64,000 nt of DNA from CAVVST01 sp963750995. Lineage in GTDB: Bacteria; Acidobacteriota; Vicinamibacteria; Vicinamibacterales; UBA2999. Position numbers and translations under genes: made by a program. Of the stretch, positions 35,066-45,118 are shown in pieces (the stretch's first letter is position 1; every line of letters starts with the position of its first letter). The stretch lies in assembly GCA_963750995.1 (NCBI GenBank), contig CAVVST010000001.1, positions 744,001 through 808,000 of the forward strand. Reading direction: 5' to 3'. The notes beneath the pieces were generated by a model that was given only the letters and a program-made list of their open reading frames with translations, was not told where the DNA came from and made no database searches.

Positions 35066-36205
35066 AGGAGGCGAGCGCCTTCGGCGAGGAGGTGAGCGCC
35101 TTCGCCGGATCAACGAACTCGTAGCCAAGGTCGTTGGCGACCGCTCGGTAGGTGACCTTGCCACCGCAGACGTTGAGCCCTTGAAGGAAGTGTCGGATTG
35201 TCGAGCAATGCCTTCCGTGGTCCGCGGTCGACCAGTGCCAGTGCGTAAGGCAGCGTCACGTTGTTGAGCGCGTAAGTCGAAGTGCGTGGCACCGCGCCCG
35301 GCATGTTGGCGACGCAATAGTGGACGACGCCGTCGACGACGTAGGTCGGTTCGGCGTGTGTCGTCGGCCGCGACGTCGCGAAGCAACCGCCCTGATCGAT
35401 CGCCACATCGACGAGAACCGAACCCGGCCGCATGCGCTTGACCATCTCGGCGGTCACCAGTTTCGGCGCCTCGGCGCCGACCACCAGTACCGCGCCAACG
35501 ACCATGTCAGCGCCGAGCACGTACTCCAAGCAGCGCCGCCCGTGTCGAATAGACGGTCTTCAGCGCCGGACCGAATTGCCGGGCGAGTCCCCCCAGCACG
35601 TCGACGTTCCGGTCGAGGACGGTGACGTCGGCACCCATGCCCAGGGCCATCATGATGGCGTTCGCGCCGACGACGCCGCCGCCAATCACCAGGACTTTCG
35701 CCGGCGCGACGCCTGGCACGCCGCCCAGGAGGATGCCTTCGCCGCCGTGCGCCCGCTCCAGGCAATGCGCCCCCGCTTGAATCGACAGTCGGCCGGCAAC
35801 CTGCGACATGGGCGCCAGCAGCGGCAAGCCGCCTTTTCCGTCGGTCACCGTCTCGTAGGCGATGCAGGTCGCTCCGCTGGCGACGAGATCCCGGCACTGC
35901 TCCGGATCGGCCGCCAGGTGCAGGTAGGTGAACAGGATTTGTCCGTCGCGCAGCATCCGGCGCTCGCTCGCCTGCGGTTCCTTCACCTTGACGATCATTT
36001 CGGTCTTGTCGAACACCGCCTTCGCGTCGCCGACGATTTCGGCGCCCGCCGCCCGGTAGTCTTCGTCGGATCGGCCGATCCCGGCGCCAGCGTCGGTTTC
36101 GACGACAACCTTGTGGCCGTGGACGATGAACTCACGGACGCTATCGGGGGTCAGCCCGACCCGATACTCGTGAACTTTGATCTCCTTGGGAACACCGACA
36201 AGCAT
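35064..36205 (-). CDS. ald: Alanine dehydrogenase (two frameshifts)
   Basis: NAD-dependent enzyme interconverting L-alanine and pyruvate plus ammonia. ATG 36205 follows GGGAGGT. Residues 1-230 are in one frame: [20 protein letters not shown], Lys in IVKVKEP, His in FTYLHLAAD, and the NAD loop [13 protein letters not shown]. After a break near 35520-35535 comes the catalytic Asp in [10 protein letters not shown] and [21 protein letters not shown] second break near 35175 restores the ending [20 protein letters not shown] with stop TAA 35064-35066. Length after joining is about 380, slightly over the usual 370. It lies tail to tail with aspD and could feed the alanine made by AspD into pyruvate. 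Confidence 0.9.
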
Positions 36206-36322
36206 CGTTACCTCCCGTTTCCCACCGCGGGCGAGAAGGCCTGCCGCCTGCCGTTATCGAGAGCGCCCTTGCGATCGCCGCGTATCAGCGTGCCGGCGGG
36301 AAAACCGTGACGATCACGAGCA

Positions 36323-36925
36323 CTAGGGCTGCACCCGAACCGACGAGGTGAGGCGGAACTGCAGGCGCGTTTCTGCCGCAAGCTTCAGATGCTCCTCGGC
36401 AGCGGAAGCCACTGCGGTACCCGCGATCGCCCCAATCGTCGCGCCAATGAGCGCCCCTTCGCCGCCGCCCGCGACGCCGCCAAAGATGGCGCCAAGGCCG
36501 GCGCCGCCGCCCACTTTGCGCGCGGTACGTCTGCCTTCGCCGCCCCCTTCGACCGTCGCGTACTCGGTCGCCACCTCATAGACCCTGCCGCCGAACGAGA
36601 TCGAATTGAGCTTCAGCGAGATCTGATCGCTGCCCTTGAACTGGCCCGACTGCGCGACCCTGGCCGCCTGCACGACCGCGCCGGCTTCGCGCGGAATGAC
36701 GATGCGGCCGTCGAGGCTGACGGGATCGTCCACCCGCGCCTTGAAGGTCATGCCCGCCTGCGCCAGATCGACGTCGATCCCCTCGGTCAGCCGGACGTTG
36801 ACAGCCGTGCCGGCCGGCACCGTCACCGCCGGGACCGCTGCCGGGTGACCGGATTGCGCGGCGCCCACGACGGTCGCGGCCGCCAGGACGGCTGTCAGGA
36901 TCACGGGCGCCGAAATCTGCGTCAT
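36323..36925 (-). CDS. Exported protein with glycine-zipper region, unknown function
   Basis: 200 residues from ATG 36925 (GGAG upstream). Signal peptide TAVLAAATVVGAAQ; then a beta-rich part (TVPAGTAVNVRLTEGIDVDL, GRIVIPREAGAVVQAARVAQ) and a Gly-zipper segment (GAGLGAIFGGVAGGGEGALI, GATIGAIAGTAV) that could insert in or associate with a membrane. The end (LAAETRLQFRLTSSVRV) repeats the strand pattern. No enzyme motif. It starts 17 bp downstream of the preceding minus-strand gene, so the two are likely one operon. Confidence 0.65.
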   Translation of the reverse strand: MTQISAPVILTAVLAAATVVGAAQSGHPAAVPAVTVPAGTAVNVRLTEGIDVDLAQAGMTFKARVDDPVSLDGRIVIPREAGAVVQAARVAQSGQFKGSDQISLKLNSISFGGRVYEVATEYATVEGGGEGRRTARKVGGGAGLGAIFGGVAGGGEGALIGATIGAIAGTAVASAAEEHLKLAAETRLQFRLTSSVRVQP

Positions 36926-36942
36926 CGCCGTCTCCTTCGTAG

Positions 36943-37464
36943 TCACTTGACGAGCGGCAGCGACGCCGCGACCTGCAAGTCGACCAGTAGCTGGATCTGA
37001 TTCTCGATCTGCAGCGCCTGCGCGGCCCTGATGGGCGACAGCGCCGCTTTCACCTGTTTGTAGTACTTCTGCTTGAGCGCGGTGCGTCGCGCTTCGAGGT
37101 CCAGTACCTTCAGAGCGAGCTGATCGGCGACCGGCGGCGTGAGGCTGGTGTACGCCTTGGCGTAGGCCTCGATCGCGGCCAGCCGCTCGTCATAGAGCCG
37201 GCTCAACTCGAGCTCGTGCTCACGATACACCGGCCAGAACGCCACATCCTCGCTCTCGGTGAAGGCCATCATCTGGGTGATGACCGCCACCTTCTGGGCC
37301 CGCAAATCACTGCGCAGCAGCTCGGTATAGGCGCGGAGATTCATCTCCCTCGCCTCGTCCCTCGGCACCTGCACGGCGGGACTGGTCTGCGCCATCGCGC
37401 CGACAGTAAAGGCGACGGCCGCGACCGCCGGCGCCAGAATCGCGATGCCACGGCTTCGGGTCAC
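36943..37464 (-). CDS. Exported helical protein, Spy-like length, unknown function
   Basis: A 173-residue product starting at GTG 37464, which is supported by a perfect AGGAGG 5 nt upstream. Signal peptide ILAPAVAAVAFTVGAMAQ. The mature part is almost entirely helical (YDERLAAIEAYAKAYTSL, LKVLDLEARRTALKQKYYKQ, QALQIENQIQLLVDL), resembling periplasmic chaperone-like helical proteins in character, but without a clear LTxxQ motif. Function unknown. Confidence 0.65.
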   Translation of the reverse strand: MTRSRGIAILAPAVAAVAFTVGAMAQTSPAVQVPRDEAREMNLRAYTELLRSDLRAQKVAVITQMMAFTESEDVAFWPVYREHELELSRLYDERLAAIEAYAKAYTSLTPPVADQLALKVLDLEARRTALKQKYYKQVKAALSPIRAAQALQIENQIQLLVDLQVAASLPLVK

Positions 37465-37637
37465 AAGGGCCTCCTCTACCTATCGAACAATTGTTCTCTC
37501 TTGGATGGATCGAGCCTATGCCGATCCGGCAGGTGAGGCCGGCGGGCGCGAAAGCCCGCCGCGCCGTAGGCTGCTGCGGCCGGAAGTTGGACTTGGCCTC
37601 GGGCGTCGTCTCGTTCCCGACGCCACGAGGCTGGTCG

Positions 37638-38207
37638 CTACTTCGCGCGGACCAGGTCGTCCAGCCAGATCACCGTCGCGCCATAATCCTGGGTGACCAG
37701 CGCGCCGCTATGGTCGATGCCGACCTTGGCGGCAGGCGCCAACTCGCCTTTGCCCCCCGTTTCCTGCAGGTCGAGGAACGCGAGCGCCACGTCGTAGCCG
37801 GCGCGCGGCTGCGCGTCTGGAAGGCCGGCGCCGACAAAGACGATCGGCTGGGCCGTCAGCACCGTCACCAGCCGTCCCGAGCCCGTCTCCCGCTGCGAGG
37901 CGAACTTGATCGCCGTGCGGCGCTCGCCCAGCTGGATCACGCCGGCATCCGGCATTGCCGCCAGCGCCCTCCGCGCCCCGGTCGTCCCTTCGCTGCGGAT
38001 CGCCGCTATCAGGGCCTCGCGTTCCGCCGCCGAGGCATGACGCGTAATCGTGAGGCTGAACGGGGCGGACACCCGCGCCGTGCCCTTCTTCGCGGACGCG
38101 GTCCCCATGAAGGTTTCCGTGGGCGGCGCCTGTGCCCGCAGCAGCAGCGCCCCACCGATCACGACCGCCAGCACGACCGCCGCGGCACCCGCCCCCGGGC
38201 CGGTCAT
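37638..38207 (-). CDS. Exported/membrane-anchored protein, unknown function
   Basis: 189 residues from ATG 38207, which overlaps the stop of the DUF4136 gene (ATGA). N-terminal hydrophobic helix GAAAVVLAVVIGGALLLRAQ. Recognisable stretches are FSLTITRHASAAEREALIAA, GERRTAIKFASQ and DVALAFLDLQETGGKGEL, near the end. I do not recognise a named family, but the composition suggests a periplasmic protein. Probably co-transcribed with DUF4136. Confidence 0.65.
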   Translation of the reverse strand: MTGPGAGAAAVVLAVVIGGALLLRAQAPPTETFMGTASAKKGTARVSAPFSLTITRHASAAEREALIAAIRSEGTTGARRALAAMPDAGVIQLGERRTAIKFASQRETGSGRLVTVLTAQPIVFVGAGLPDAQPRAGYDVALAFLDLQETGGKGELAPAAKVGIDHSGALVTQDYGATVIWLDDLVRAK

Positions 38208-38755
38208 TTCTTCACCTTCGGCGGATAGTTCCTGAAGATCTTCTCCACCGCCTTGGCGATGTTCTCGTCGCGCTTCTCCGGCTTCGCGTTGGTATCGATC
38301 TCCCTCGTCCCGAGGCCACGCCAGGCGATCTGTCCCTTCGGCGCATCGACGATGTCGATGGCGAGACTCCCGACGAGGATTTCCCGGACGCGCACGTCCG
38401 TCGACGTGGCTCCCCATCCGCCGCCCCACCCCCATCCGTACCCGCCGTAAACCGGCCCGGAACTGTAGGTCGAGATGTCCTTCTGCTGGTCGAAGGCGAC
38501 GTGGTACAGCACGAAGACGTCGGGCATGGTGTCGTTCCTGACAAAACCCTTCGCGGCGAGCTGGGTCTCGATCGAGGCGACGATGCGCTTGTCGATAAGA
38601 GGATTGCCGGTCGGCGTGCCGTCCTTCATCGCGTAGGTCTTGAACTGCGCGAACGAAGCAGTCTTGTCGTAGTCGTAGGTGGTCTTCTGGGCGAACACGG
38701 TGGCCGGCAGCACGATCGCCGCGACCACCCAGCTGACAATCCATTGCACTCTCAT
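38204..38755 (-). CDS. DUF4136 domain exported protein
   Basis: 183 residues. Signal peptide IVSWVVAAIVLPATVFAQ, then the DUF4136 pattern: YDYDKTASFAQFKTYAMKDG, NPLIDKRIVASIETQLAAKG, DVFVLYHVAFDQQKD, a Gly/Tyr/Trp-rich loop (GGYGWGWGGGWG) and GSLAIDIVDAPKGQIAWRGL. Such proteins are often lipoproteins or periplasmic proteins of unknown role; here no lipobox Cys is seen. It lies 78 bp after the sigma54 activator stop. Confidence 0.88.
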   Translation of the reverse strand: MRVQWIVSWVVAAIVLPATVFAQKTTYDYDKTASFAQFKTYAMKDGTPTGNPLIDKRIVASIETQLAAKGFVRNDTMPDVFVLYHVAFDQQKDISTYSSGPVYGGYGWGWGGGWGATSTDVRVREILVGSLAIDIVDAPKGQIAWRGLGTREIDTNAKPEKRDENIAKAVEKIFRNYPPKVKK

Positions 38756-38833
38756 AGCGTCTCCTCGCCCTTCATGCGGGCGTCACTCTGGTCCGTATCG
38801 CTTGGATTCGCGTCCCGCGACGGCGCTGGTCGA

Positions 38834-40469
38834 TCATCCGAGGCGTGCTCCACTCGATCCGCTGGTTCCGCCTTCGCGGTCCGGCCGCGCCACACCGAGT
38901 TTCTTGATCCGGAATCGCAGCGTGTTCGGGTGCAGCCCGAGGCGCACCGCCGCATTGCCGGCGCCGTTGATGCGCCCGCCGCATTCGCGCAGCACGCGCT
39001 CGATGTGCGTCCGCTGCACCGCGTCGAGCGTTTCCTGATCCTCGGGCGCGGTGACGGCGCTAATCCGGCGCGGCGCGCCCGCGGGCGGCGCGCCGGCCGA
39101 CGGCACCTCGTCGAGCTGGAGCGTTCCGTCGGTGCTGCGAATCATCGCCCGCGCGATCACGTTCTCGAGCTCGCGTACGTTACCGGGCCAGTCGTGCTGC
39201 TGAAGCAGCTCGATGACGTGGGGCGGGATCGTGGTGATGCGGCGGCCCATGTCGCGTTGGTGTCGATGAATGAAGAACCACACCAGCGTCGGAATGTCTT
39301 CCGGTCGCTCGCGCAGCGGCGGCAACCTGACCGGAAAGACGCTCAGGCGGTAATACAGGTCGGCCCTGAATCGCCCGTCGGCGACCGCGGTCTCGAGATC
39401 GACGTGCGTCGCCGCGATCACCCGGACGTCCACGCGGCGCGTCTTGGACGCGCCGACGCGCTCGAACTCGCCTTCCTGCAGGACGCGCAGCAGCTTGGCC
39501 TGAAGCTCGGGCGCGAGATCGCCGACCTCGTCGAGCAGGATGGTGCCGCCGTCGGCAAGCTCGAACCGTCCCTGCCGCATGACCGCGGCGCCGGTGAATG
39601 CGCCGCGCTCGTGTCCGAACAATTCGCTTTCGATCAGCGTCGGCGGCAGCGCGGCGCAGTTCACGCGGATCAGCGGCTTGCGGCGGCGGCGGCTGGTTTC
39701 GTGCAGCACGCGCGCGAACAGTTCCTTGCCGGTTCCGGTCTCGCCGAGCAGCAACACGGTGGTATCGAGCGACGCCACCTGCGCGAGCCGATCCAGCGCC
39801 AGCTTCAGCTGCGCGCTGTCGCCGACGATTCCCGTGGTCTCCTTCTCGCTGCCGCGCTCAATTGCCGGCGCCGGCCGTGCCTCGGCGTCACCGTCGTCAC
39901 GGGCCACGGCGGGCGCAGCGACCTGCGACACGCGATCCAGGCCGGCACCGAGAATCTCGCCGACCAGCCGCAGCCGTTCGATCACCGGCACCCGCCAGTC
40001 GGTATGCCGCTGGCGGCTGCCGATCATCAGCCCGTACGTCACCCGGGCGCCGACGATCACCGGCACCGCGAGCCGCGCTTCGACGCCGGTCGCCGCGGCG
40101 TGGGCGCGATCGATCCTCGCGGCAAACGGCACCTGCGCCGTCGGGGTGACGGCCACCACGCTATTCCGGGCCAGCCGCTGGACCAGCCACGGCATCGAGG
40201 CGAGGTCCTCGTCAGGTACAGGGCGGGTGGGGCGCCATCGCCCACGATCGCACGACCGCCGCCCTTCCTCCGCTCCGGTAGGCGATGAGCGTGCACTCGT
40301 CGGCGCTGAAGGTTCTACCGATCTCCTCGAGCGCGCTGCCGACGCAGGCCTCGACCTCGTCCTGCTGCAGCGAACTGAAAGACGTTGACAGCGTCACCGC
40401 GAGGCGCTCGAAGGGTTGCAAATCTTCGTGCGGTCCGGAACGCGATGTTGAATACGCGACCGTTGCCAT
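38834..40469 (-). CDS. Sigma54-dependent transcriptional activator (GAF-AAA+-Fis; one frameshift)
   Basis: About 545 residues. An N-terminal GAF-like sensor domain ([40 protein letters not shown]) is split by an indel near 40205. The AAA+ domain is complete: Walker A GETGTGKE, the RpoN-contacting GAFTGA loop in [12 protein letters not shown], Walker [10 protein letters not shown], and [21 protein letters not shown] Fis-type HTH closes it ([36 protein letters not shown]). ATG 40469 follows GGAG and lies 17 bp after the OMF stop, so it is probably co-transcribed with the export operon and may control it. Confidence 0.88.
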
Positions 40470-40486
40470 GATCCCGCTCCATACGG

Positions 40487-41889
40487 TTAGGGCGCGGCCG
40501 GCGGTGGAAATCCACCGCCGAGCGCCAGGTGAAGAGCCACTCGATTGGCGAGCCGATCGGCACGAACGCCGATCAACTCGAAGCTGGTGTCGAGCTGCCG
40601 CGTCTGCAACTGCAGCACGTCGAGCAGATCGGTCGCGCCGACGTTGTACCGCACGCGGCCGAGGCGCAACGCATCGGAATCCTGCGCGAACACTCTCTCC
40701 AGGTACGCCTGCTGGTCGGCGAGCAGCTGTTCGCTGGCGAGGGCGGTCTCGACCTCGCTGAACGCGCGCAGCGCGGTCTGACCGTAGAGCGCCAGCGCAG
40801 CGTGCTGCTCGGCCGTGGCGATGTCCACCTGCGCCTTCAGGGCGCCGCCGGTCGAAGATCGGCGCCAAAAAGTTCGCGAACACGGTCCAGAACACGGTGC
40901 CGACGTTGGCAAGACGGAGCAGCTCGCTGGTCGATCGGCCGCCGGAGCCGGTCAAGGCCACGCGCGGCAGGCGCGCCGCCTTCGCCACCTGGATGGCATG
41001 GAACGCGGCGGCCACGCGCCGTTCCGCCGCGATCAGATCGGGACGCCGCTCCAGCAGTTCCGACGGCAGCCCGGCGGGCACCGGTGGCGGCAAGCGCGGG
41101 CAGATCGGCGGCCAGGCCGAGCTCGGCGCGCGGATAGCGGCCGACGACGATCTCGAGGCCGCGAACCACCTGCTGTTCGGAGTTGGCATACACGCGTTCG
41201 AGGTGCAGCGCCCGATCGCGATCCGCGCCGGCGAGCGCCACGTCCTGCATGCTCACCTTGCCGACCCGATGCTTCGTCTGGACCAGGCGCAGCAGCTCGT
41301 CATGCACCACCGCAGCTTCCGCCGCCGTGACCCGCAGCCGCTCCGTCGCGATCGTCTGATACCACAACTTGGCGACGGTGGCGGCAAGCGACTGGCGTGC
41401 GTAGAGCAAGTCGGCATCCGCCGCCTCTCGCGCCGCGGCGGCGGATGCGGCCTGCGCGCGGACGCGTCCCCAGAAGTCGAGCTCCCAGGAGATCTCCCCG
41501 ACGAGTCCCGATCGGTCCTTGATCCCGTCGCGTCCGACCACGCCGGCGCCGCCCGCGAGGGAAATCTGCGGGAGCAGCGGCGCGCGCGCCTGCGTGATCA
41601 ACCCCTGGGCGACGTCAACCCGCGCGGCCGCTGCCTGGAGGTCGAGATTGTTCAGGAGCGCCTCGTCCACCAGCAGCTCGAGCTGGACATCGCCGAACGT
41701 CCGCACCCACTCGGTCATCGCCGCGCCCGTCGCGCCCGCAGGTGCCGTCCAGGCGCTGGGAACGACCGTCGTCGAAGGCAGTATTCCCGTCAGCGCCTGA
41801 TCCGGCGGTGGCGGCTGCTTCACCGCGCACCCGCACGCCAGCGCCACGACGACGCCCACCGCTCCGACTCTTCGACCACAACTGAGCAT
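40487..41889 (-). CDS. Outer-membrane efflux lipoprotein (TolC/OprM-type; two or more frameshifts)
   Basis: OMF channel of the NodT/OprM lipoprotein class, about 467 residues. Lipobox LACGC near residue 20 after VGAVGVVVA. Family features: WTAPAGATGAAMTEWVRTFG, NNLDLQAAAARVDVAQGLIT, ISWELDFWGRVRAQAASAAA, LLERRPDLIAAERRVAAAFH, ALTGSGGRSTSELL, and ALRAFSEVETALASEQLLAD, LRLGRVRYNVGATDLLDVLQ. Breaks lie near 41100-41180 and 40860. ATG 41889 was chosen; TTG 41898 overlaps the HlyD gene stop. It would complete a trans-envelope export path with the HlyD-type protein. Confidence 0.85.
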
Positions 41890-41894
41890 GGGGA

Positions 41895-43128
41895 TCAATG
41901 CAGGCTGATGTGGTGCTTGATGATGATCCAGTCCAGATACGCGGTCACGCGCAGGATCACCTTGCGGATGATGTGAATCATGTGGAGGTGCTTGGTATAG
42001 ATGGCGCCGGTCCCCCGCGCCCCCGCGGCGAGGAACAGGTCCTTATTGGGTTCGGCGAGCTCGAGCTTGACGGCGAATCGTCCCTCCGGCAGCGGTGTGG
42101 GGCCGGTCTGCGGCAGCGTGCCGGTTAAGGGCAGTTGGCCCTGGCCCTGCGCCCAGATGATCGAATCGACCTTTGCCTTGATGATGCGTCCTGGATAGGT
42201 CGCCAGCGCGATTTCCGCCTCGTTGCCGGGTTCGACCTGGTGCAGCTCGTTCTGCCCGAACAGGGCGAGGATGATCTGGTCCTGTTCCACGAAGCTCATG
42301 ACCGGGTTCAGCGGCAGCTGCGACACCGTCGAGCCCGGCCGCAGCTGCAGGTTGATCACCCAGCCGTCGGCCGGCGCATAGACGACCGTCTCGTTGAGCT
42401 TCCACCGCGCGTCCGCCAGCTGTGCCTGCACCTGCGCGACGTCGGCCTGCTCGTTGCCCGATCGGGCGCCGAGTTTCTCGCGCAGGCCGGCGGCGCGTGC
42501 CCGGCTGGCAGTGACCTCCTGCTCGGCGGCCGACAGTTGCGGCAGCAGCGCGCCCAGGTCCGCCCGCTGCTGCTCGAGATCGGTCTGCCAGCGTTCGGCC
42601 TCGAACCGGTCTCCCGCGCCCGCATCCGCGAGCTCGTCCGTCTGGCCGACGCGGAGCTCGGCCAGCTTCAGCCGGACCCGGTTGGCTTCGATCGAGCTCT
42701 GGATCGACGTGACGCGATTCAGCGACACCTCGATCTGCGCGTCCGCCGCCCGCAGCTCCTCGCGCGTGGCGCTGACGTCGGCAGTCGTCGACGCGACCAT
42801 CGCTTCCAGTCGCTCCACCTCGGTACTGGAACGGACGCGGATCGATCCGAAACAGCACGTCGCCTTTGCGGACGAGGCGGTTCGGCTCGACCGGCACCTC
42901 GATCACACGGCCGGTCACGCGAGGGATTACCTGCACGACGTACTTCACCACCTGGACGTCGAGCGCCGACGGCGCGTACACGTTCAGCAGCAGGACCAGT
43001 CCCGCCAGGGCGATGATCGGAATCGTGACGACAATCACCGCGGCCGTCATCGTCCAGGCCAGCCACTTGAACTTGAAGAAGATCAGCCAGACGAAAAAGG
43101 CGTAGATGGCGAGCAGGAGAACTTCCAT
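41895..43128 (-). CDS. HlyD-family membrane fusion protein, YiaV/YibH-like (one frameshift)
   Basis: About 410 residues. An N-terminal membrane region (LLLAIYAFFVWLIFFKFKWL, AAVIVVTIPIIALAGLVLLL) with two hydrophobic segments is followed by the lipoyl half (VIPRVTGRVIEVPVEPNRLV, RKGDVLFRIDPRPFQY). After an indel near 42820 come long coiled-coil helices (ATREELRAADAQIEVSLNRV, LSAAEQEVTASRARAAGLRE) and the second lipoyl/beta-barrel part (LNETVVYAPADGWVINLQLR, EAEIALATYPGRIIKAKVDS). It follows the DUF3302 gene by 1 bp, as YiaW-YiaV pairs do. Confidence 0.87.
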
Positions 43129-43129
43129 C

Positions 43130-43483
43130 TCAGTGCTCGCCCGGCATTGGTTGAATTTCCGCGAGATCCCGCTCGTGCGGCGGTGGCGGCACCTGGTCGG
43201 GCGCCGGAGGGATGACGCGGTCGGCGCCGTACGCCATCTTGTACAACACCGGCTTTGAGGTCGCCCACAGCCAGGCGAGCGGCCAGAGCAGGCCGCCGAA
43301 CACCAGCGAGAGCAGGCACAGCGTCTTGATCGCCTCCGCCTGCGGATGGTGGCGGCGCTCGGCGATCTTCTCGGGGAGAATGTGCACCATCCAGAAGAGG
43401 TAGATCAGCAGCGCCGGCACGAAGATGAGAACGAAGATCGCCATGTAGCCGGCAAGGGTGTCGACGAATTCCCCGGAATGCAT
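43130..43483 (-). CDS. DUF3302 inner-membrane protein (YiaW-like)
   Basis: 117 residues with two TM helices (LAGYMAIFVLIFVPALLIYL; LCLLSLVFGGLLWPLAWLWA), joined by a cytoplasmic or periplasmic loop (HILPEKIAERRHHPQAEAI), and a Pro-rich tail. This matches DUF3302/YiaW proteins, which occur next to YiaV-type HlyD proteins in proteobacteria. First gene of the export operon after the receiver gene. Confidence 0.87.
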   Translation of the reverse strand: MHSGEFVDTLAGYMAIFVLIFVPALLIYLFWMVHILPEKIAERRHHPQAEAIKTLCLLSLVFGGLLWPLAWLWATSKPVLYKMAYGADRVIPPAPDQVPPPPHERDLAEIQPMPGEH

Positions 43484-43515
43484 CTGCAGCCTCCGTCAGA
43501 AGCGGGCGCTTGTAG

Positions 43516-43947
43516 TCATACCGAGCCGATGGCAGCAGAGACGTAGCGCTGCCCGCGCAGGGCCGCGCGCACCGCGGGCACCAGGGCGCACCCCACGTCC
43601 CGCTTGGCGACGTAGCCGAGCCCGCCGGCTTCCCACGCCGCATCGACGAACTCCGGCTCCTCGTGCACGCTGAGAAAGACGATCGCCGCGCGGCAACCGG
43701 CGGCCCGCAACCGGCCAACGGCGTCGAAGCCGCTGCAAGTGGTCAGCGCCACGTCGATGACGACCACGTCCGGTTCGGCCGCCGGCCATTCATCCAGCAA
43801 CGACTCGACATCGCGCAGCCGCGCCACGACAGTGAACTCCTCCTCCAGCGTCAGGGCTGCGTGCTCCAGCATCGGCCCGTGGTCGTCAACTACGAGCACG
43901 CGCGGCCGCGCTGCGCGATGTGACTGGTGCATGCCGTCGTGCGGCAT
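43516..43947 (-). CDS. Single-domain response regulator
   Basis: 143 residues, receiver domain only, no output domain. Complete phosphorylation site: VLVVDDHGP, acceptor Asp in DVVVIDVALT, Ser in IVFLSVHEE, Lys in GYVAKRDV. ATG 43947 follows AGGAGGG. It ends 32 bp before the DUF3302 start and may belong to the same transcript. Confidence 0.88.
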   Translation of the reverse strand: MPHDGMHQSHRAARPRVLVVDDHGPMLEHAALTLEEEFTVVARLRDVESLLDEWPAAEPDVVVIDVALTTCSGFDAVGRLRAAGCRAAIVFLSVHEEPEFVDAAWEAGGLGYVAKRDVGCALVPAVRAALRGQRYVSAAIGSV

Positions 43948-43986
43948 CGACCCTCCTTAACCGGTCGCGACGGCGGCCAGGGCGTC

Positions 43987-44445
43987 TCATACCGCCTCTC
44001 GCAACCGCGCTGCGGCGGCCGGCTGCTGGTGCAGCGTCTGCGACGGCGCCTCGCCGAAGGTATTGCGGTACCGGCCCGCGAACCGTCCGAGCTCGTAGAA
44101 CCCGTACTCCGTCGCGATATCGGTCACCGTGGTAGTCGCCGGATCGGCGGCGCAGAGCGCCTCGTGCGCGGCGTGAAGGCGCTGCCCAATCGCGTACTGC
44201 TTGGGGCTGAGCCCGAGGACGTCATGGAACGCCGCCCGCAGGGTGCGCTCACTGACTCCCGTCTCGCGGCTCAGTTCAACCATCGTCACCGGCTCGTTGA
44301 CGTGCTCGCGCAACAGCTTGATTGCGCGCGTCACGAGTTCACTGCGCGTCCCGCCCTGGCGCGCGCTGTGTACCGGCCGCATCTCTGGTGCGCCCGGCTC
44401 GATCGGTGCCCGCCGCGTGTGTTGTCCGAACTGAATCAGTGACAT
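43987..44445 (-). CDS. AraC-family HTH protein, short form
   Basis: 152 residues, essentially only the two HTH motifs of the AraC DNA-binding domain: AIKLLREHVNEPVTMVELSR, ETGVSERTLRAAFHDVLGLS, PKQYAIGQRL, then TVTDIATEYGFYELGRFAGR, YRNTFGEAPSQTL. The effector domain is absent, as in SoxS-like short members. ATG 44445 was chosen; two GTG codons lie just upstream. It is followed after 40 bp by the response regulator. Confidence 0.87.
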   Translation of the reverse strand: MSLIQFGQHTRRAPIEPGAPEMRPVHSARQGGTRSELVTRAIKLLREHVNEPVTMVELSRETGVSERTLRAAFHDVLGLSPKQYAIGQRLHAAHEALCAADPATTTVTDIATEYGFYELGRFAGRYRNTFGEAPSQTLHQQPAAAARLREAV

Positions 44446-44558
44446 GTGCACCACGGTACGAGGGCGTCATCCCGCTGTGAACTCGTTCAACCCCCGGTTG
44501 TGAGTGAAATAGTTTCGCGGCTCGGACTGGTACTCCTTGCAGCCGCACTGCGGGTTCT

Positions 44559-44931
44559 TCAAGACACCAGGTCGATCCAGTGGCGCTCTATGGCGCGTAC
44601 TGTGCCCTTGGCGTCCAGTAAGCGCCACCTGGACCTCGTACCGTCCAGCTGGCAGCCCCCGGTAGGTGATGCTGTGGAAGCGCGGCGCCCGGGCCCCTTC
44701 CAGCGGGACGACGCTGCTGCGCAGATACTCGCCCGAGTCGGCGACGATCTGCAGCACGCGATTGTCATCGTTGGTGTCGATCAGCACTTCGATCCGCACG
44801 GTAGCCGGCGCAAACGCGACCGTCGGCCGCACCCGGGCATTGAGCACGACTGGTTCCGCGGCGTTCCCCGGTGAGGCAAGCACCCCACAGAGTGCCGCGC
44901 ACATGATCCGCCTGGCGATTGCTGCATTCAT
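44559..44931 (-). CDS. Small exported protein, unknown function (one frameshift)
   Basis: About 124 residues. Signal peptide RIMCAALCGVLASPGNAA; mature beta-rich part RVRPTVAFAPATVRIEVLID, YLRSSVVPLEGARAPRFHSI, YRGLPAGRYEVQVAL, compatible with an Ig-like fold. In the initial frame the product runs to 44467 with a low-complexity tail; shifting near 44625 gives LLDAKGTVRAIERHWIDL with stop at 44559, which fits an Ig-like strand better. I prefer the shorter, frameshifted version. Confidence 0.6.
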
Positions 44932-45118
44932 GGTTCGCGTCCCGTCACGAGGCGAGTTCAAGGCCGCCTCACTCCGAGCGTGCAACCAGCCGCGGGATCT
45001 CGCTATGCGGAACCAACCCGTGCAAACGCCGGTTCCGCATAGTCCGCTCTACGGCGGCAGCGTCATCGTGGTCAGCAGGCGCAGGACACGTCTGCCGTAA
45101 CACGAAGGAGAGTGCGTG

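Noticed and set aside
38132..40288. A 718-codon open frame on the plus strand
   Set aside because: Antisense to the sigma54 activator and DUF4136 gene; no domain, ribosome site or plausible composition.
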